Part shown: piece by piece, positions 1-6,245 of the stretch
Position numbering within the stretch: position 1 is the first letter of the stretch
Layout of the letters: each line of letters opens with the position of its first letter
Source: RGIG8775 sp045537235
GTDB taxonomy: Bacteria; Bacillota; Clostridia; Oscillospirales; CAG-272
Assembly (NCBI GenBank): GCA_045537235.1
Contig: JAZSPB010000068.1
Span: 1 to 6,245, forward strand
Length of the DNA stretch: 6,245 bases
Reading direction: 5' to 3'
The notes under the pieces: generated by a model
What the model was told of the DNA's origin: nothing
The model's input: the letters and a program-made list of their open reading frames with translations, nothing else
The model's database searches: none
Position numbers and translations under genes: made by a program

Positions 1-118
1 CCGCAAAAACTTTTGATCTGCGCCCTCCCCAATGTTTGAGCGAACACACTGCATTCCATTGGGTATCGCAGTGTTCGCGCGAACTGCAAAAAGGGCGCAG
101 ATCAAAAGTTTTTTGCGG
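1..118. repeat. Nested long inverted repeat at the left edge
   Basis: Arms at 1-26 and 92-118 are complementary over 26 bp, with one extra base in an A/T run (five A on the left, six T on the right). Inside, 40-52 pairs with 68-78 over 11 bp, with a 2-base insertion on the left, and CCCAATG (28-34) can alternatively pair with CATTGGG (57-63). The whole segment can fold into one long hairpin or cruciform. No reading frame is convincing. It could be a nonautonomous palindromic element or the terminator region of a gene to the left. The U-rich tract lies inside the right arm and not after it, which argues against a simple terminator. Confidence 0.75.
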
Positions 119-119
119 A

Positions 120-137
120 GCTTTTTTCCAAAAAAGC
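120..137. repeat. Perfect 8-bp hairpin with 2-base loop
   Basis: GCTTTTTT (120-127) is followed by CC and then AAAAAAGC (130-137), a perfect inverted repeat. It abuts the right arm of the 118-bp palindrome and may be part of the same element. It has no T-tract after it on the + strand, so I do not call it a terminator. Confidence 0.6.
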
Positions 138-145
138 GACCTCCC

Positions 146-159
146 GCGCCCGCAGGCGC
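146..159. repeat. Small GC-rich hairpin
   Basis: GCGCC (146-150), loop CGCA, GGCGC (155-159). It lies between the left palindromes and the promoter of the Mn2+ operon. There is no T-tract, and no function can be assigned. Confidence 0.45.
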
Positions 160-211
160 CATATCAACCCATTATAATTCGCTGCGCATTTGATTTTTGT
201 TTTCAAATCTA

Positions 212-240
212 TTGACTTTTTCCATAATTTGCGTTATAAT
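212..240 (+). promoter_or_regulatory. Sigma-A promoter of the Mn2+ efflux operon
   Basis: The -35 box TTGACT (212-217) and the perfect -10 box TATAAT (235-240) are separated by 17 bases. Transcription should start near 246-248, just upstream of the riboswitch aptamer. Both boxes are near consensus, so basal initiation should be strong. This fits an operon whose main control is after initiation, at the riboswitch terminator. Confidence 0.9.
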
Positions 241-261
241 AAAAATATCAAAAGCAACATA

Positions 262-420
262 AATATCCGTGAGGGAGTAGTTTGCACGTCAGTGTGGTAT
301 GTCAACATCCTGACTCGCGAGAAGTGCTGTGCTTTGCACATTGTTTTTTTTTGCAATGTTGTATGGGTATTGGCAGCATAAATCCGTAAAGTCTGGCATA
401 TCTTAAAGAACGAGACTCAT
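262..420 (+). ncRNA. yybP-ykoY (manganese) riboswitch aptamer
   Basis: Hallmarks of the class are visible in order. The loop sequence GGGAGTAG is at 273-280. The second conserved segment GTCAACAT (301-308) sits in an arm closed by GTCAG (288-292) with CTGAC (310-314). The 3' conserved GAGACT is at 412-417. A basal P1 helix can form between GTGAG (269-273) and CTCAT (416-420). Between them is a variable arm, 338-343 with 354-359, around a run of nine T. Members of this class bind Mn2+ and usually switch expression on at high Mn2+ (established knowledge). The downstream genes, a P-type ATPase and mntP, are typical regulon members, which supports the call. The aptamer 5' edge is approximate. Confidence 0.9.
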
Positions 421-469
421 GTACAGATGTACCTGTACCCTCGCTGTCACTGTCCAAGTACACCTGTAC
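421..469 (+). promoter_or_regulatory. Antiterminator of the Mn2+ riboswitch
   Basis: Bases 421-432 (GTACAGATGTAC) can pair with 458-469 (GTACACCTGTAC) at 11 of 12 positions. This helix uses the end of the terminator 5' arm, its loop and the start of its 3' arm, so it excludes the terminator. It begins directly after the 3' strand of P1 (416-420), where it could stack on the Mn2+-stabilised aptamer. In competition, GTACAG (421-426) can also fold locally with CTGTAC (433-438), which would free the terminator. The switching logic is inferred from pairing and the known ON behaviour of the class. Confidence 0.65.
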
Positions 470-479
470 TTGGTTTTTT
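454..479 (+). terminator. Intrinsic terminator in the riboswitch expression platform
   Basis: The perfect 8-bp stem CCAAGTAC (454-461) / GTACTTGG (466-473) has a 4-base loop ACCT and is followed directly by six T (474-479). It lies 30 bases before the ATPase start codon, so it would stop transcription before the first gene when Mn2+ is low. Confidence 0.9.
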
Positions 480-494
480 GTTTGCACAAAAGTG

Positions 495-500
495 AAAGGA
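495..500 (+). promoter_or_regulatory. Ribosome binding site deciding the ATPase start
   Basis: AAAGGA lies 9 bases before the ATG at 510. The longer open frame begins at a GTG at 492, but that codon sits upstream of this site and leaves no Shine-Dalgarno in front of it, so the ATG at 510 is preferred. Confidence 0.8.
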
Positions 501-509
501 TGGATTGTT

Positions 510-3182
510 ATGAATTTTTACTCCAATTCAAAGGATGAAGTTCTGTCGGAACTGAAATCCACGGCGGAAGGGCTCTCGTCAACGGAAGCGAGTGCGCGTC
601 TGGAAGCTAACGGTCCCAATAAGCTGGCCGAGGCAAAAAAGGACGGTCTTGTGAAACGCTTTATCAAGCAGTTGGCAGACCCCATGATCATCGTTCTTCT
701 TGTTGCGGCCGTGCTCTCGGCCATTACGGTGATCTACAATAACTTTGCGTACCCCGAAGAGCCGGAATCTCTTGCGGATGTGTTCATCATTTTGTTTGTC
801 GTCGTGCTGAATGCTGTTCTTGGTGTGATTCAAGAAAGCAAAGCGGAAGAAGCAATTGAAGCGCTAAAAACCATGACTGCTTCTACCTCTAAAGTGATGC
901 GAGACGGAAAGCTTTGCAAAGTTAAGAGTGAAGAGCTTGTGGTGGGGGACATTATCTACCTGGAAGCCGGCGACTCGGTTCCTGCGGACGCTCGCATCAT
1001 TGAATGTGCGTCCATGAAGGTTGAAGAGGCTGCACTGACGGGTGAGTCGGTTCCTGTCTTGAAAACCGACGAGACTCTGGAGGGCGGTGAAGTGTCTCTT
1101 GGCGACCGAAAGAACATGGTCTACATGGGAAGCACCGTTGTATACGGTCGCGGTGTTGCTGTTGTTTGCGGTACCGGTATGGACACCGAGATGGGTAAGA
1201 TCGCCAATGCGCTGGCTCAGGCACGAGATGAGGCCACACCTTTGCAGGTCAAACTCGCCGGACTCAGCCGCACACTGACGAAACTGGTGCTTGTTATTTG
1301 CGTTTTGATTTTTGGTGTCAACCTTCTTCGTGCAGGTAGTTTTGGTGCCAATGTGGTTTTGAATTCCTTTATGCTGGCGGTTAGCCTTGCAGTAGCGGCT
1401 ATTCCCGAGGGACTTGCCACTGTAGTTACCATCGTGCTCTCCATCGGTGTTACCAAGATGTCCAAGCGCAATGCGGTCATTCGCAAGCTGACGGCGGTTG
1501 AGACGCTTGGCTGTGCGCAGATTATCTGCTCCGACAAAACAGGTACTCTGACTCAAAATAAAATGACTGTTATCGATGAGTTTGGTGCGGCGCAGGAAAA
1601 GCTGGCACATGCCATGGCGCTTTGCTCCGATGCGGAATTTGACGAGCAGGTCGGTACGTCGGTTGGTGAGCCTACCGAGTGTGCTCTTGTTAACTATGCG
1701 CACAAGATCTCTTACAACAAAAATCAGCTCAAGGTCGAATATCCCCGCGTTGGCGAGGCACCGTTCGACTCTATGAGAAAAATGATGTCCACACTTCATC
1801 AAAAAGCTGACGGTTTTGTTCAGTATACCAAGGGTGCACCCGACGAGATTCTCAAGCGTTGTACCCGTATTCTCACCGAGAACGGTGTGGAGGACATGAC
1901 CGAGGCACATATCGCGTCTATCCGCGAGAAGAACAAGTCTATGGCAGACAGTGCTCTTCGTGTTCTTGCCGCGGCATATCGCGATTATGCGGATCTTCCC
2001 GAGGATCAGAGCGCTGAGACCTTGGAGACGGACATGATCTTCTTGGGACTTTACGGCATGATAGACCCCGTTCGTCCCGAAGTTAAGGCGGCAGTGGATG
2101 AATGCCGCAGCGCGGGTATTCGCGCCGTCATGATTACGGGCGACCATATTGATACCGCCGTGGCCATTGCCAAGGAGTTGGGAATCATCACCGATGCGTC
2201 CGAGGCTATCATGGGTCAGGAGCTTGACGCGCTGTCAGACGAGGAATTGGAGGCGCAGATCGACCGTTATTCGGTATATGCTCGTGTTCAGCCCGAGCAC
2301 AAGGTTCGTATCGTTACCGCGTGGAAAAAGCGCGGTAAGATCACGGCCATGACGGGAGATGGTGTAAATGACGCTCCCAGTATCAAGACGGCTGATATCG
2401 GTATCGGCATGGGTATTACGGGTACCGATGTAACCAAGAACGTGGCCGACATGATCTTGGCAGACGACAATTTTGCTACCATTGTATCCGCCGTGGGCGA
2501 GGGACGTAAGATCTATGCCAATATTCGTAAGGCGATTCAGTTCTTGCTTTCCTCCAATCTCAGCGAGGTACTTGGCGTGTTCTTTGCGACCTTGATGGGA
2601 TTCACCCTTTTCAAGCCGGTTCACATTTTGTGGATCAATCTGATCACCGATAGCCTTCCCGCGTTGGCGCTGGGTGTCGAGCACGGTGAGCCGGATGCCA
2701 TGAAGAAACCGCCCCGCGACTCTAAGGAGGGCATTTTTGCCGGTGGTGTGGCTTATGACGTGGCATACCAGGGAATTATTGTTACGGTCTTGGTTCTCGC
2801 GTCCTATTTTGTGGGTCATTTTATGGAGTGTCGTTCTTGGGCGCTTACCGCAGAAGACAGTTTGGCCAGAGATGCCGGTATGACTATGGCCTTCCTTACC
2901 ATGTCTATGGCAGAGATCTTCCAGTCCTTTAATATGCGTTCGCGCAGAGGCTCGATCTTCTCGCTGAAAAAACAAAATGTCATGCTTTGGGGCGCGGCTG
3001 TGCTGGCATTGCTTTTGACGACCGCTGTTATTTATGTGCCTTTCCTTAATGATGTTTTTGAGTTTACTCATATCAGCCTTGCTGAATACGGTGTGGCTTT
3101 GGGAATTGCATTCCTTGTCATTCCGTTGGTTGAGATCGTTAAGTTGATTCAGCGTTGTTTTTCAAAAAACAAAAATAAGTAA
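510..3182 (+). CDS. P-type cation-transporting ATPase, Ca2+/Mn2+ type (P2A)
   Basis: An 890-residue inner-membrane pump that uses ATP to export divalent cations; under this riboswitch Mn2+ is the likely substrate. It has an N-terminal cation-ATPase domain, then M1 (about 59-77) and M2 (90-108), the actuator with TGES at 177-180, M3 (about 259-278) and M4 with PEGL at 299-302. Next come the phosphorylated Asp in DKTGT (D342), nucleotide-binding KGAPD (441-445), the hinge TGDGVND (615-621), and M5-M10. Residues matching the SERCA ion sites are present: E300 in M4, N683 and E686 in M5, N710, T713 and D714 in M6, and E802 in M8. Both Ca2+-type sites therefore look complete. The length is normal for the family. 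P-type ATPases under this riboswitch are known in lactic acid bacteria (YoaB, pneumococcal MgtA). Ca2+ export cannot be excluded from sequence. Confidence 0.93.
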   Translation: MNFYSNSKDEVLSELKSTAEGLSSTEASARLEANGPNKLAEAKKDGLVKRFIKQLADPMIIVLLVAAVLSAITVIYNNFAYPEEPESLADVFIILFVVVLNAVLGVIQESKAEEAIEALKTMTASTSKVMRDGKLCKVKSEELVVGDIIYLEAGDSVPADARIIECASMKVEEAALTGESVPVLKTDETLEGGEVSLGDRKNMVYMGSTVVYGRGVAVVCGTGMDTEMGKIANALAQARDEATPLQVKLAGLSRTLTKLVLVICVLIFGVNLLRAGSFGANVVLNSFMLAVSLAVAAIPEGLATVVTIVLSIGVTKMSKRNAVIRKLTAVETLGCAQIICSDKTGTLTQNKMTVIDEFGAAQEKLAHAMALCSDAEFDEQVGTSVGEPTECALVNYAHKISYNKNQLKVEYPRVGEAPFDSMRKMMSTLHQKADGFVQYTKGAPDEILKRCTRILTENGVEDMTEAHIASIREKNKSMADSALRVLAAAYRDYADLPEDQSAETLETDMIFLGLYGMIDPVRPEVKAAVDECRSAGIRAVMITGDHIDTAVAIAKELGIITDASEAIMGQELDALSDEELEAQIDRYSVYARVQPEHKVRIVTAWKKRGKITAMTGDGVNDAPSIKTADIGIGMGITGTDVTKNVADMILADDNFATIVSAVGEGRKIYANIRKAIQFLLSSNLSEVLGVFFATLMGFTLFKPVHILWINLITDSLPALALGVEHGEPDAMKKPPRDSKEGIFAGGVAYDVAYQGIIVTVLVLASYFVGHFMECRSWALTAEDSLARDAGMTMAFLTMSMAEIFQSFNMRSRRGSIFSLKKQNVMLWGAAVLALLLTTAVIYVPFLNDVFEFTHISLAEYGVALGIAFLVIPLVEIVKLIQRCFSKNKNK

Positions 3183-3190
3183 AAAAGGAA

Positions 3191-3210
3191 TCCGCAGGGA
3201 GCTGCGCGGA
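3191..3210 (+). promoter_or_regulatory. Intergenic hairpin touching the mntP ribosome binding site
   Basis: TCCGC (3191-3195) pairs with GCGGA (3206-3210), and GCAG with CTGC continues the stem imperfectly. The right arm overlaps the first three bases of the Shine-Dalgarno GGAAGGGA (3208-3215), which is 6 bases before the mntP ATG. There is no T-tract, so it is not a terminator. It could modulate mntP translation or mark an RNA processing site. Confidence 0.4.
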
Positions 3211-3221
3211 AGGGAAATGTT

Positions 3222-3791
3222 ATGAGTTATTTGGAGTTGTTTATCATCGCCCTTGGCTTGTCCATGGATGCTTTCGCCGTAGCGATCTGCAAAGGTTTGG
3301 CAACACCCAAGGTGGCACTTCGGCATATGTTGATCGCCGGTCTTTGGTTTGGCGGATTTCAGGCTCTTATGCCGCTGATCGGGTATTTTCTCGGAACCAC
3401 GTTCAGCGAATATATCGAAGCCTATGACCACTGGATCGCTTTTGTTCTCCTTGCTTTTATCGGTGTCAATATGATTCGCGAGGCAATTTCGGGCGAGGAG
3501 GAGGAATCCAACTCCTGTTTTGGCTTTAAGACTATGCTTGTAATGGCCATTGCCACCAGCATTGATGCGTTGGCGGTGGGCGTTACCTTCGCCCTTTTGC
3601 CCGATGTTAATATTTTTGTGGCCGTTGGCTCTATTGGAGTGATTACTTTTGTGCTCTCGGCATTGGGTGTCAAGCTTGGTAATATTTTCGGTGCCAAATA
3701 CAAATCTCGTGCAGAGCTTGCCGGAGGAATTATTTTGGTGCTGATGGGATTGAAGATCTTGCTGGAGCATTTGGGTGTGATCTCTTTTTAA
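3222..3791 (+). CDS. mntP: MntP manganese efflux pump (DUF204)
   Basis: A 189-residue six-helix membrane protein that exports Mn2+ and protects against Mn2+ excess. The two-fold DUF204 repeat is visible. The first half has LGLSMDAFAV with Asp at residue 16, and the second has ATSIDALAVG with Asp at 115. These match the two membrane aspartates known to matter in E. coli MntP, which is almost the same length (188 residues). The start is fixed by the strong site GGAAGGGA 6 bases upstream. It lies 39 bases after the ATPase stop with no terminator between, so the two form an operon under the Mn2+ riboswitch. A short acidic stretch (GEEEE region) lies in the central loop between the halves. Confidence 0.95.
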   Translation: MSYLELFIIALGLSMDAFAVAICKGLATPKVALRHMLIAGLWFGGFQALMPLIGYFLGTTFSEYIEAYDHWIAFVLLAFIGVNMIREAISGEEEESNSCFGFKTMLVMAIATSIDALAVGVTFALLPDVNIFVAVGSIGVITFVLSALGVKLGNIFGAKYKSRAELAGGIILVLMGLKILLEHLGVISF

Positions 3792-3802
3792 CAATTTGAA
3801 TG

Positions 3803-3865
3803 GTACGTCTGCGGAGCGAAGGGGTGTCTGCAAAGATGCTGTTGCGTTCGCAGGCGTACATTTTT
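3803..3865 (+). terminator. Possible operon-end terminator with a large loop
   Basis: Bases 3803-3815 pair with 3847-3859 over 13 positions, two of them G-U, and are followed by A and five T (3861-3865). The 31-base loop is large for an intrinsic terminator but can fold further (GCAA 3830-3833 with TTGC 3842-3845). It sits 11 bases after the mntP stop and just before the phosphatase ribosome binding site. It could end the Mn2+ operon or attenuate the next gene. The short T-tract lowers confidence. Confidence 0.5.
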
Positions 3866-3887
3866 GGAATTTGGAGGAAGGGTAGAA

Positions 3888-4679
3888 ATGAAACAAATTG
3901 TCGATTTTTTAAAGAAATTGTTGGTGGAAGCGGGTAAGATCATGTTGGAAGCACATAACGATGCGGCAAATTCGGTGAAGATCAAGCCCGGTACGGTCAA
4001 TTTTGTGACGGCCTATGACGTGGCGGTGCAGGAGTTTTTGATGAAGGAGATTCGCGCACGCGTTCCCGAGGCGGTGTTTATTGCGGAGGAAAAGGAGAAC
4101 GATCCGTCGGCACTTTTGGGGGAGTGCTGTTTTATTATTGATCCCATCGACGGTACAACCAACTTTATTCATGACTACCGCCATTCCTGCATTTCATTGG
4201 CGATGCTCCAAGGTGGAAACACAGTATTCGGGGCGGTATATCACCCCTATGGCGGGGAGATGTTTTGCGCGGTAGCGGGGCAGGGGGCAACACTTAATGA
4301 CAAGCCTATTCATGTTTCGAATTGCGCGCTTGAGGTCGGTTTGGTGACCTTCGGAACTTCCCCTTACTATAAGGATGAGTTGGCGGACAAGTCTTTTTCG
4401 CTGGCACGAGATCTGTTTCTTGGCATGGCGGATGTGCGGCGCACCGGCTCGGCGGCATTGGATCTGGCATATTTGGCGGCAGGACGGGCCGATGCTTTTT
4501 TCGAGTGGCGGTTGTCGCCGTGGGATTATGCGGCGGGGGTATTGCTTGTTAAGGAGGCCGGGGGGCTGATTACGGATGAAAAAGGAAATGAAGTCACGCT
4601 CTCGGCGGCTTGCCCTGTTTTTGCCGGAACGCCTAAAACCCATTCGGTGCTTTTGGAGATGGCGGAAAAGTACTTGTGA
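3888..4679 (+). CDS. Inositol monophosphatase family protein (SuhB-like)
   Basis: A 263-residue cytosolic Mg2+-dependent phosphatase of the IMPase superfamily. Family members cleave inositol monophosphate and sometimes fructose-1,6-bisphosphate, 3'-phosphoadenosine phosphate or NADP, so the exact substrate is not set by sequence. The metal-binding motifs are complete: IAEE with E67, DPIDGTTNF with D85 and D88, and WDYAAG with D213. They match human IMPA1 E70, D90, D93 and D220. The length is normal. The ATG at 3888 is chosen because GGAGGAAGGG (3873-3882) lies just upstream. A longer frame from the TTG at 3864 would start before this site. It is 96 bases downstream of mntP, across a hairpin, so co-transcription with the Mn2+ exporters is possible but unproven. 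No promoter of its own is clear. Confidence 0.92.
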   Translation: MKQIVDFLKKLLVEAGKIMLEAHNDAANSVKIKPGTVNFVTAYDVAVQEFLMKEIRARVPEAVFIAEEKENDPSALLGECCFIIDPIDGTTNFIHDYRHSCISLAMLQGGNTVFGAVYHPYGGEMFCAVAGQGATLNDKPIHVSNCALEVGLVTFGTSPYYKDELADKSFSLARDLFLGMADVRRTGSAALDLAYLAAGRADAFFEWRLSPWDYAAGVLLVKEAGGLITDEKGNEVTLSAACPVFAGTPKTHSVLLEMAEKYL

Positions 4680-4898
4680 TGGGGATGGGGGGATTTATAC
4701 TGTTTTTATTACAAATTCCCCCACTTCACAGCGAATCGCTATTTAACTCAAATTCTCTGAAATCTCAATATACTCCGAAGAGGTATATAAAGAGTCACCC
4801 AAAAGGTACCTTCCATAAAGCAGGTTTACCTGACGAAAAAACAAAGGGTGTACGGACATTTCTCTGTTGTTCTTAACGGAGGAATCACAAAAGTACGG
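4680..4898. other. Noncoding spacer rich in short inverted repeats
   Basis: No convincing gene on either strand. The inverted repeats seen are these. GGGGGA (4688-4693) pairs with TCCCCC (4717-4722), extended by three A-T pairs. AGCGAATCGCT (4730-4740) is a perfect palindrome. 4768-4775 pairs with 4780-4788 around a CGAA loop with one bulge. CACCC (4796-4800) pairs with GGGTG (4846-4850) and encloses AGGTA (4804-4808) / TACCT (4827-4831). GTACGGA occurs twice (4850-4856 and 4893-4899). The density suggests a structured RNA or an intergenic repeat, strand unknown. It may also hold the 3' end signals of the phosphatase transcript. Confidence 0.4.
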
Positions 4899-4927
4899 AA
4901 ACCGCAGATTGATTTTCTGCGGTTTTT
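4899..4927 (+). terminator. Intrinsic terminator overlapping a promoter
   Basis: The perfect 10-bp stem AAACCGCAGA (4899-4908) / TCTGCGGTTT (4916-4925) has a 7-base loop, and the T-run ends at 4927. It should stop transcripts arriving from the left. Its loop and right arm also hold the -35 box and spacer of the next promoter. Confidence 0.75.
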
Positions 4928-4937
4928 GTGCTATAAT
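4909..4937 (+). promoter_or_regulatory. Sigma-A promoter of the P-loop gene
   Basis: The -35 box TTGATT (4909-4914) and -10 box TATAAT (4932-4937) are 17 bases apart, and TGC before the -10 makes an extended -10 element. Transcription would start near 4944, giving a leader of about 64 bases. The leader holds hairpin GGGC/GCCC (4946-4949/4953-4956) and the palindrome TTTGTAATACAAA (4963-4975), a possible operator. The -35 box lies in the terminator loop. Confidence 0.85.
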
Positions 4938-5007
4938 AGGGGTATGGGCATAGCCCGATGCATTTGTAATACAAACGCGAAACTGGCGATAAATAGAGGG
5001 GTATAGG

Positions 5008-5553
5008 ATGAAGTGTGGAATATGCGTATGTGGACTGAATGGAAGCGGTAAAACGACACTTGCCGGTGCACTTGCCAAAAATTTAAACTTTATACATATG
5101 GATATAGAGCAATATTATTTTACTTCCACATATAATCCGTATGCTTCGTCAAGAACGAAAGAAGAAGTTGAACGATTGCTATTAGAAGATATAAAGAATA
5201 ATCCCTGTTTTGTTTTTTCTGCTGTTAATGGAAATATGACTCCGGAGATCAATGAAAATTATACTCTTGTGGTATACCTTGATGTTCCCCTTGACGTTCG
5301 AATGAAAAGGATCAGGCAAAGAGCTATTGATAAATTCGGTGACAGGGTTCTTCCCGGCGGAGATATGTACGAGCAAGAAGAAAAGTTTTTTGCATTTGCA
5401 GAAAAAAGAACTCCCGAAAAGATTGAGGATTGGCTGAAAACACTATCGCACAAAGCCATTAGACTTGATGGAACAAAACCAATACAAGAAAATGTTGAAC
5501 TTATAAAAAGCCTTCTCCTGTGGGAGAAGGGGGACCGCGCCGGCGGTGGATGA
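5008..5553 (+). CDS. Small P-loop NTPase, nucleotide-kinase-like
   Basis: A 181-residue cytosolic protein with an N-terminal Walker A motif GLNGSGKT (residues 9-16), fitting AAA_18/adenylate-kinase-like small kinases. An Asp-containing segment follows (HMDIEQYYF, about 30-38). A hydrophobic strand (LVVYLDVPLD) leads into an Arg-rich helix (RMKRIRQRAID) that resembles the LID region of small-molecule kinases. The substrate cannot be named. The start is supported by GAGGGG (4996-5001) 6 bases before the ATG and by its own promoter. Residues 168-181 and the stop are encoded inside a two-hairpin repeat (5508-5556), so the glycine-rich C-terminus is repeat-derived. The gene is more AT-rich than the upstream genes: 5101-5160 has 19 G+C of 60, against 34 of 60 at 1621-1680. 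This may mean recent acquisition. Confidence 0.8.
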   Translation: MKCGICVCGLNGSGKTTLAGALAKNLNFIHMDIEQYYFTSTYNPYASSRTKEEVERLLLEDIKNNPCFVFSAVNGNMTPEINENYTLVVYLDVPLDVRMKRIRQRAIDKFGDRVLPGGDMYEQEEKFFAFAEKRTPEKIEDWLKTLSHKAIRLDGTKPIQENVELIKSLLLWEKGDRAGGG

Positions 5554-5556
5554 GGA
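5508..5556 (+). repeat. Two-hairpin palindromic repeat, copy 1
   Basis: Hairpin 1 is CCTTCTCC (5511-5518) / GGAGAAGG (5523-5530) with loop TGTG. Hairpin 2 is ACCGC (5534-5538) / GCGGT (5543-5547) with loop GCCG, followed by GGATGAGG. It supplies the stop TGA (5551-5553) and last 14 codons of the P-loop gene. Its GAGGAG edge (5552-5557) lies 5 bases before the ATG of the DUF559 gene and serves as its ribosome binding site. Confidence 0.85.
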
Positions 5557-5562
5557 GTCAAA

Positions 5563-5937
5563 ATGATACCTTACAACAAAAATCTCGTGTCAAACGCTCG
5601 AACTCTGCGAAAAAACATGACACCCGAAGAAAAGCATCTGTGGTATGATTTTTTTTAAAGATTGCCTTATAACGTCAGGCGCCAGCATAATATTGAAAAC
5701 TATATTGTTGATTTTTACATAGCGGAAAAGAAGATTGTAATTGAGGTAGACGGCAGACAGCACCTATTGCCCGAGCACAAAGAAGCAGACAAACAAAGAG
5801 ATGCGGTCTTATCTTTTTGGGGGATAACTGTTTTACGATATTCTAACGACAGTATACGAAACGATTTCAACACTGTTACAGCGGATATATTGAAGCATCT
5901 TGGCTTGGATTATAGCGATCTTAAGCCTGTGAGATAA
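5563..5937 (+). pseudogene. DUF559 (Vsr-like nuclease fold) gene with in-frame stop
   Basis: Reading from ATG 5563, the frame begins MIPYNKN and continues through TPEEKHLWYDFF. It meets TAA at 5656-5658 (codon 32), then continues in the same frame through ENYIVDFY and VIEVDGRQH to a stop at 5935-5937. Without the stop it would give 124 residues, normal for DUF559. This family has the Vsr/PD-(D/E)XK nuclease-type fold; the Asp of VDFY and the Glu/Asp of IEVDG are the likely catalytic acids. One base change (AAA to TAA after a run of T) would explain the break, so a sequencing error is possible in this T8 tract. A TTG at 5662 could start a shortened product without the N-terminus. It is flanked on both sides by inverted copies of the two-hairpin repeat. 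Confidence 0.8.
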
Positions 5938-5939
5938 CA

Positions 5940-5986
5940 CCTCATCCACCACTTCGTGGTCCCCCCTCTCCCACTGGAGAAGGCTT
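5940..5986 (-). repeat. Two-hairpin palindromic repeat, copy 2, inverted
   Basis: Reverse complement of copy 1 with a few differences. Hairpin 2 is ACCAC (5948-5952) / GTGGT (5956-5960), where copy 1 has ACCGC/GCGGT: both sides of one base pair changed together. Hairpin 1 is CCCTCTCC (5964-5971) / GGAGAAGG (5976-5983) with one G-U pair in the minus-strand RNA. It begins 2 bases after the DUF559 stop. Confidence 0.85.
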
Positions 5987-6061
5987 ATTGTAATCCGCTC
6001 TCCTGTCTATAAAAATAAAGTTCCCACAAACCGTTTGATTGGTCTGTGGGAATTTTACGTT
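5962..6061 (+). repeat. 100-bp direct repeat, copy A
   Basis: Identical over all 100 bases to 6146-6245 (offset 184). It contains hairpin 1 of the two-hairpin repeat, a linker and a terminator-like hairpin. The base before it differs between copies (C at 5961, T at 6145), which fixes the left boundary of identity. Confidence 0.95.
6021..6056 (+). terminator. Terminator-like hairpin, copy A, possibly bidirectional
   Basis: TTCCCACA (6021-6028) pairs with TGTGGGAA (6045-6052). After one mismatch the stem continues ACC/GGT around an 8-base loop, and four T follow (6053-6056). On the minus strand the same stem is followed by a T-rich tract (complement of 6011-6020), so it could stop transcription from either side. 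Confidence 0.7.
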
Positions 6062-6145
6062 AAGTCGGAGGCCAAGCGGTCTTAGGAAGACAAGCTTTAT
6101 AGTCAACTCCTTGGCTCACAGAACGACATGGCTACGATCCGACTT
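6062..6145. repeat. 84-bp structured element with 8-bp terminal inverted repeats
   Basis: AAGTCGGA (6062-6069) and TCCGACTT (6138-6145) are perfect inverted repeats that exactly bound the segment between the two 100-bp repeats. Inside, GCCAAG (6071-6076) pairs with CTTGGC (6110-6115) and encloses hairpin GTCTT/AAGAC (6079-6083/6087-6091). It has no open reading frame of note. It may be a structured RNA or a tiny palindrome-ended mobile segment. Its identity is unknown. Confidence 0.6.
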
Positions 6146-6245
6146 CCCCCTCTCCCACTGGAGAAGGCTTATTGTAATCCGCTCTCCTGTCTATAAAAAT
6201 AAAGTTCCCACAAACCGTTTGATTGGTCTGTGGGAATTTTACGTT
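6146..6245 (+). repeat. 100-bp direct repeat, copy B, cut by the window edge
   Basis: Exact copy of 5962-6061, including hairpin 1 (6148-6167). It lacks the second hairpin, which is replaced by the 84-bp element. The window ends at the last identical base, so the true repeat may be longer or continue as more units. Confidence 0.95.
6205..6240 (+). terminator. Terminator-like hairpin, copy B
   Basis: Same stem and T-tract as at 6021-6056, shifted by 184 bases. It would end a transcript crossing the 84-bp element. Confidence 0.7.

Overview
The window looks like a short metagenome-type contig from a low-to-moderate-GC Firmicute, probably a gut Clostridia lineage. This rests on sigma-A promoters with TTGACT/TATAAT boxes, purine-rich ribosome binding sites, U-tract terminators, a manganese riboswitch of the yybP-ykoY class and the protein sequences. 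No rRNA or tRNA is present, so a finer placement is not supported. All genes lie on the + strand.

Region 1 (1-180) holds no gene. It is a 118-bp nested inverted repeat starting at base 1, followed by two small perfect hairpins. Region 2 (about 212-3791) is a manganese-efflux operon: a consensus promoter, a yybP-ykoY (Mn2+) riboswitch with a terminator/antiterminator platform, a P-type cation ATPase of the Ca2+/Mn2+ type, and mntP, the DUF204-family Mn2+ exporter. Excess Mn2+ should bind the leader, favour antitermination and raise two mechanistically different exporters together. Region 3 (3792-4679) has a hairpin with a short T-tract and then an inositol-monophosphatase-family phosphatase, either read through from the operon or driven by a promoter I cannot see.

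Region 4 (4680-5007) is noncoding, rich in short inverted repeats. It ends in a terminator hairpin whose loop holds the -35 box of a near-consensus promoter. That promoter drives region 5, an AT-richer small P-loop kinase-like gene whose last 14 codons and stop lie inside a two-hairpin repeat. The same repeat gives the Shine-Dalgarno of the next gene, a DUF559 (Vsr-like nuclease fold) gene broken by one in-frame stop. An inverted copy of the repeat follows 2 bases after the DUF559 stop, so repeat-nuclease-inverted repeat forms a compact 479-bp unit.

Region 6 (5938-6245) is noncoding: an exact 100-bp direct repeat (period 184 bp), each copy carrying a terminator-like hairpin, separated by an 84-bp element with 8-bp terminal inverted repeats. 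The window stops inside the second copy. The best-supported biology is the Mn2+ operon. The best candidates for something undescribed are the DUF559 unit with its covarying hairpin repeats and the 84-bp structured element with its terminator.
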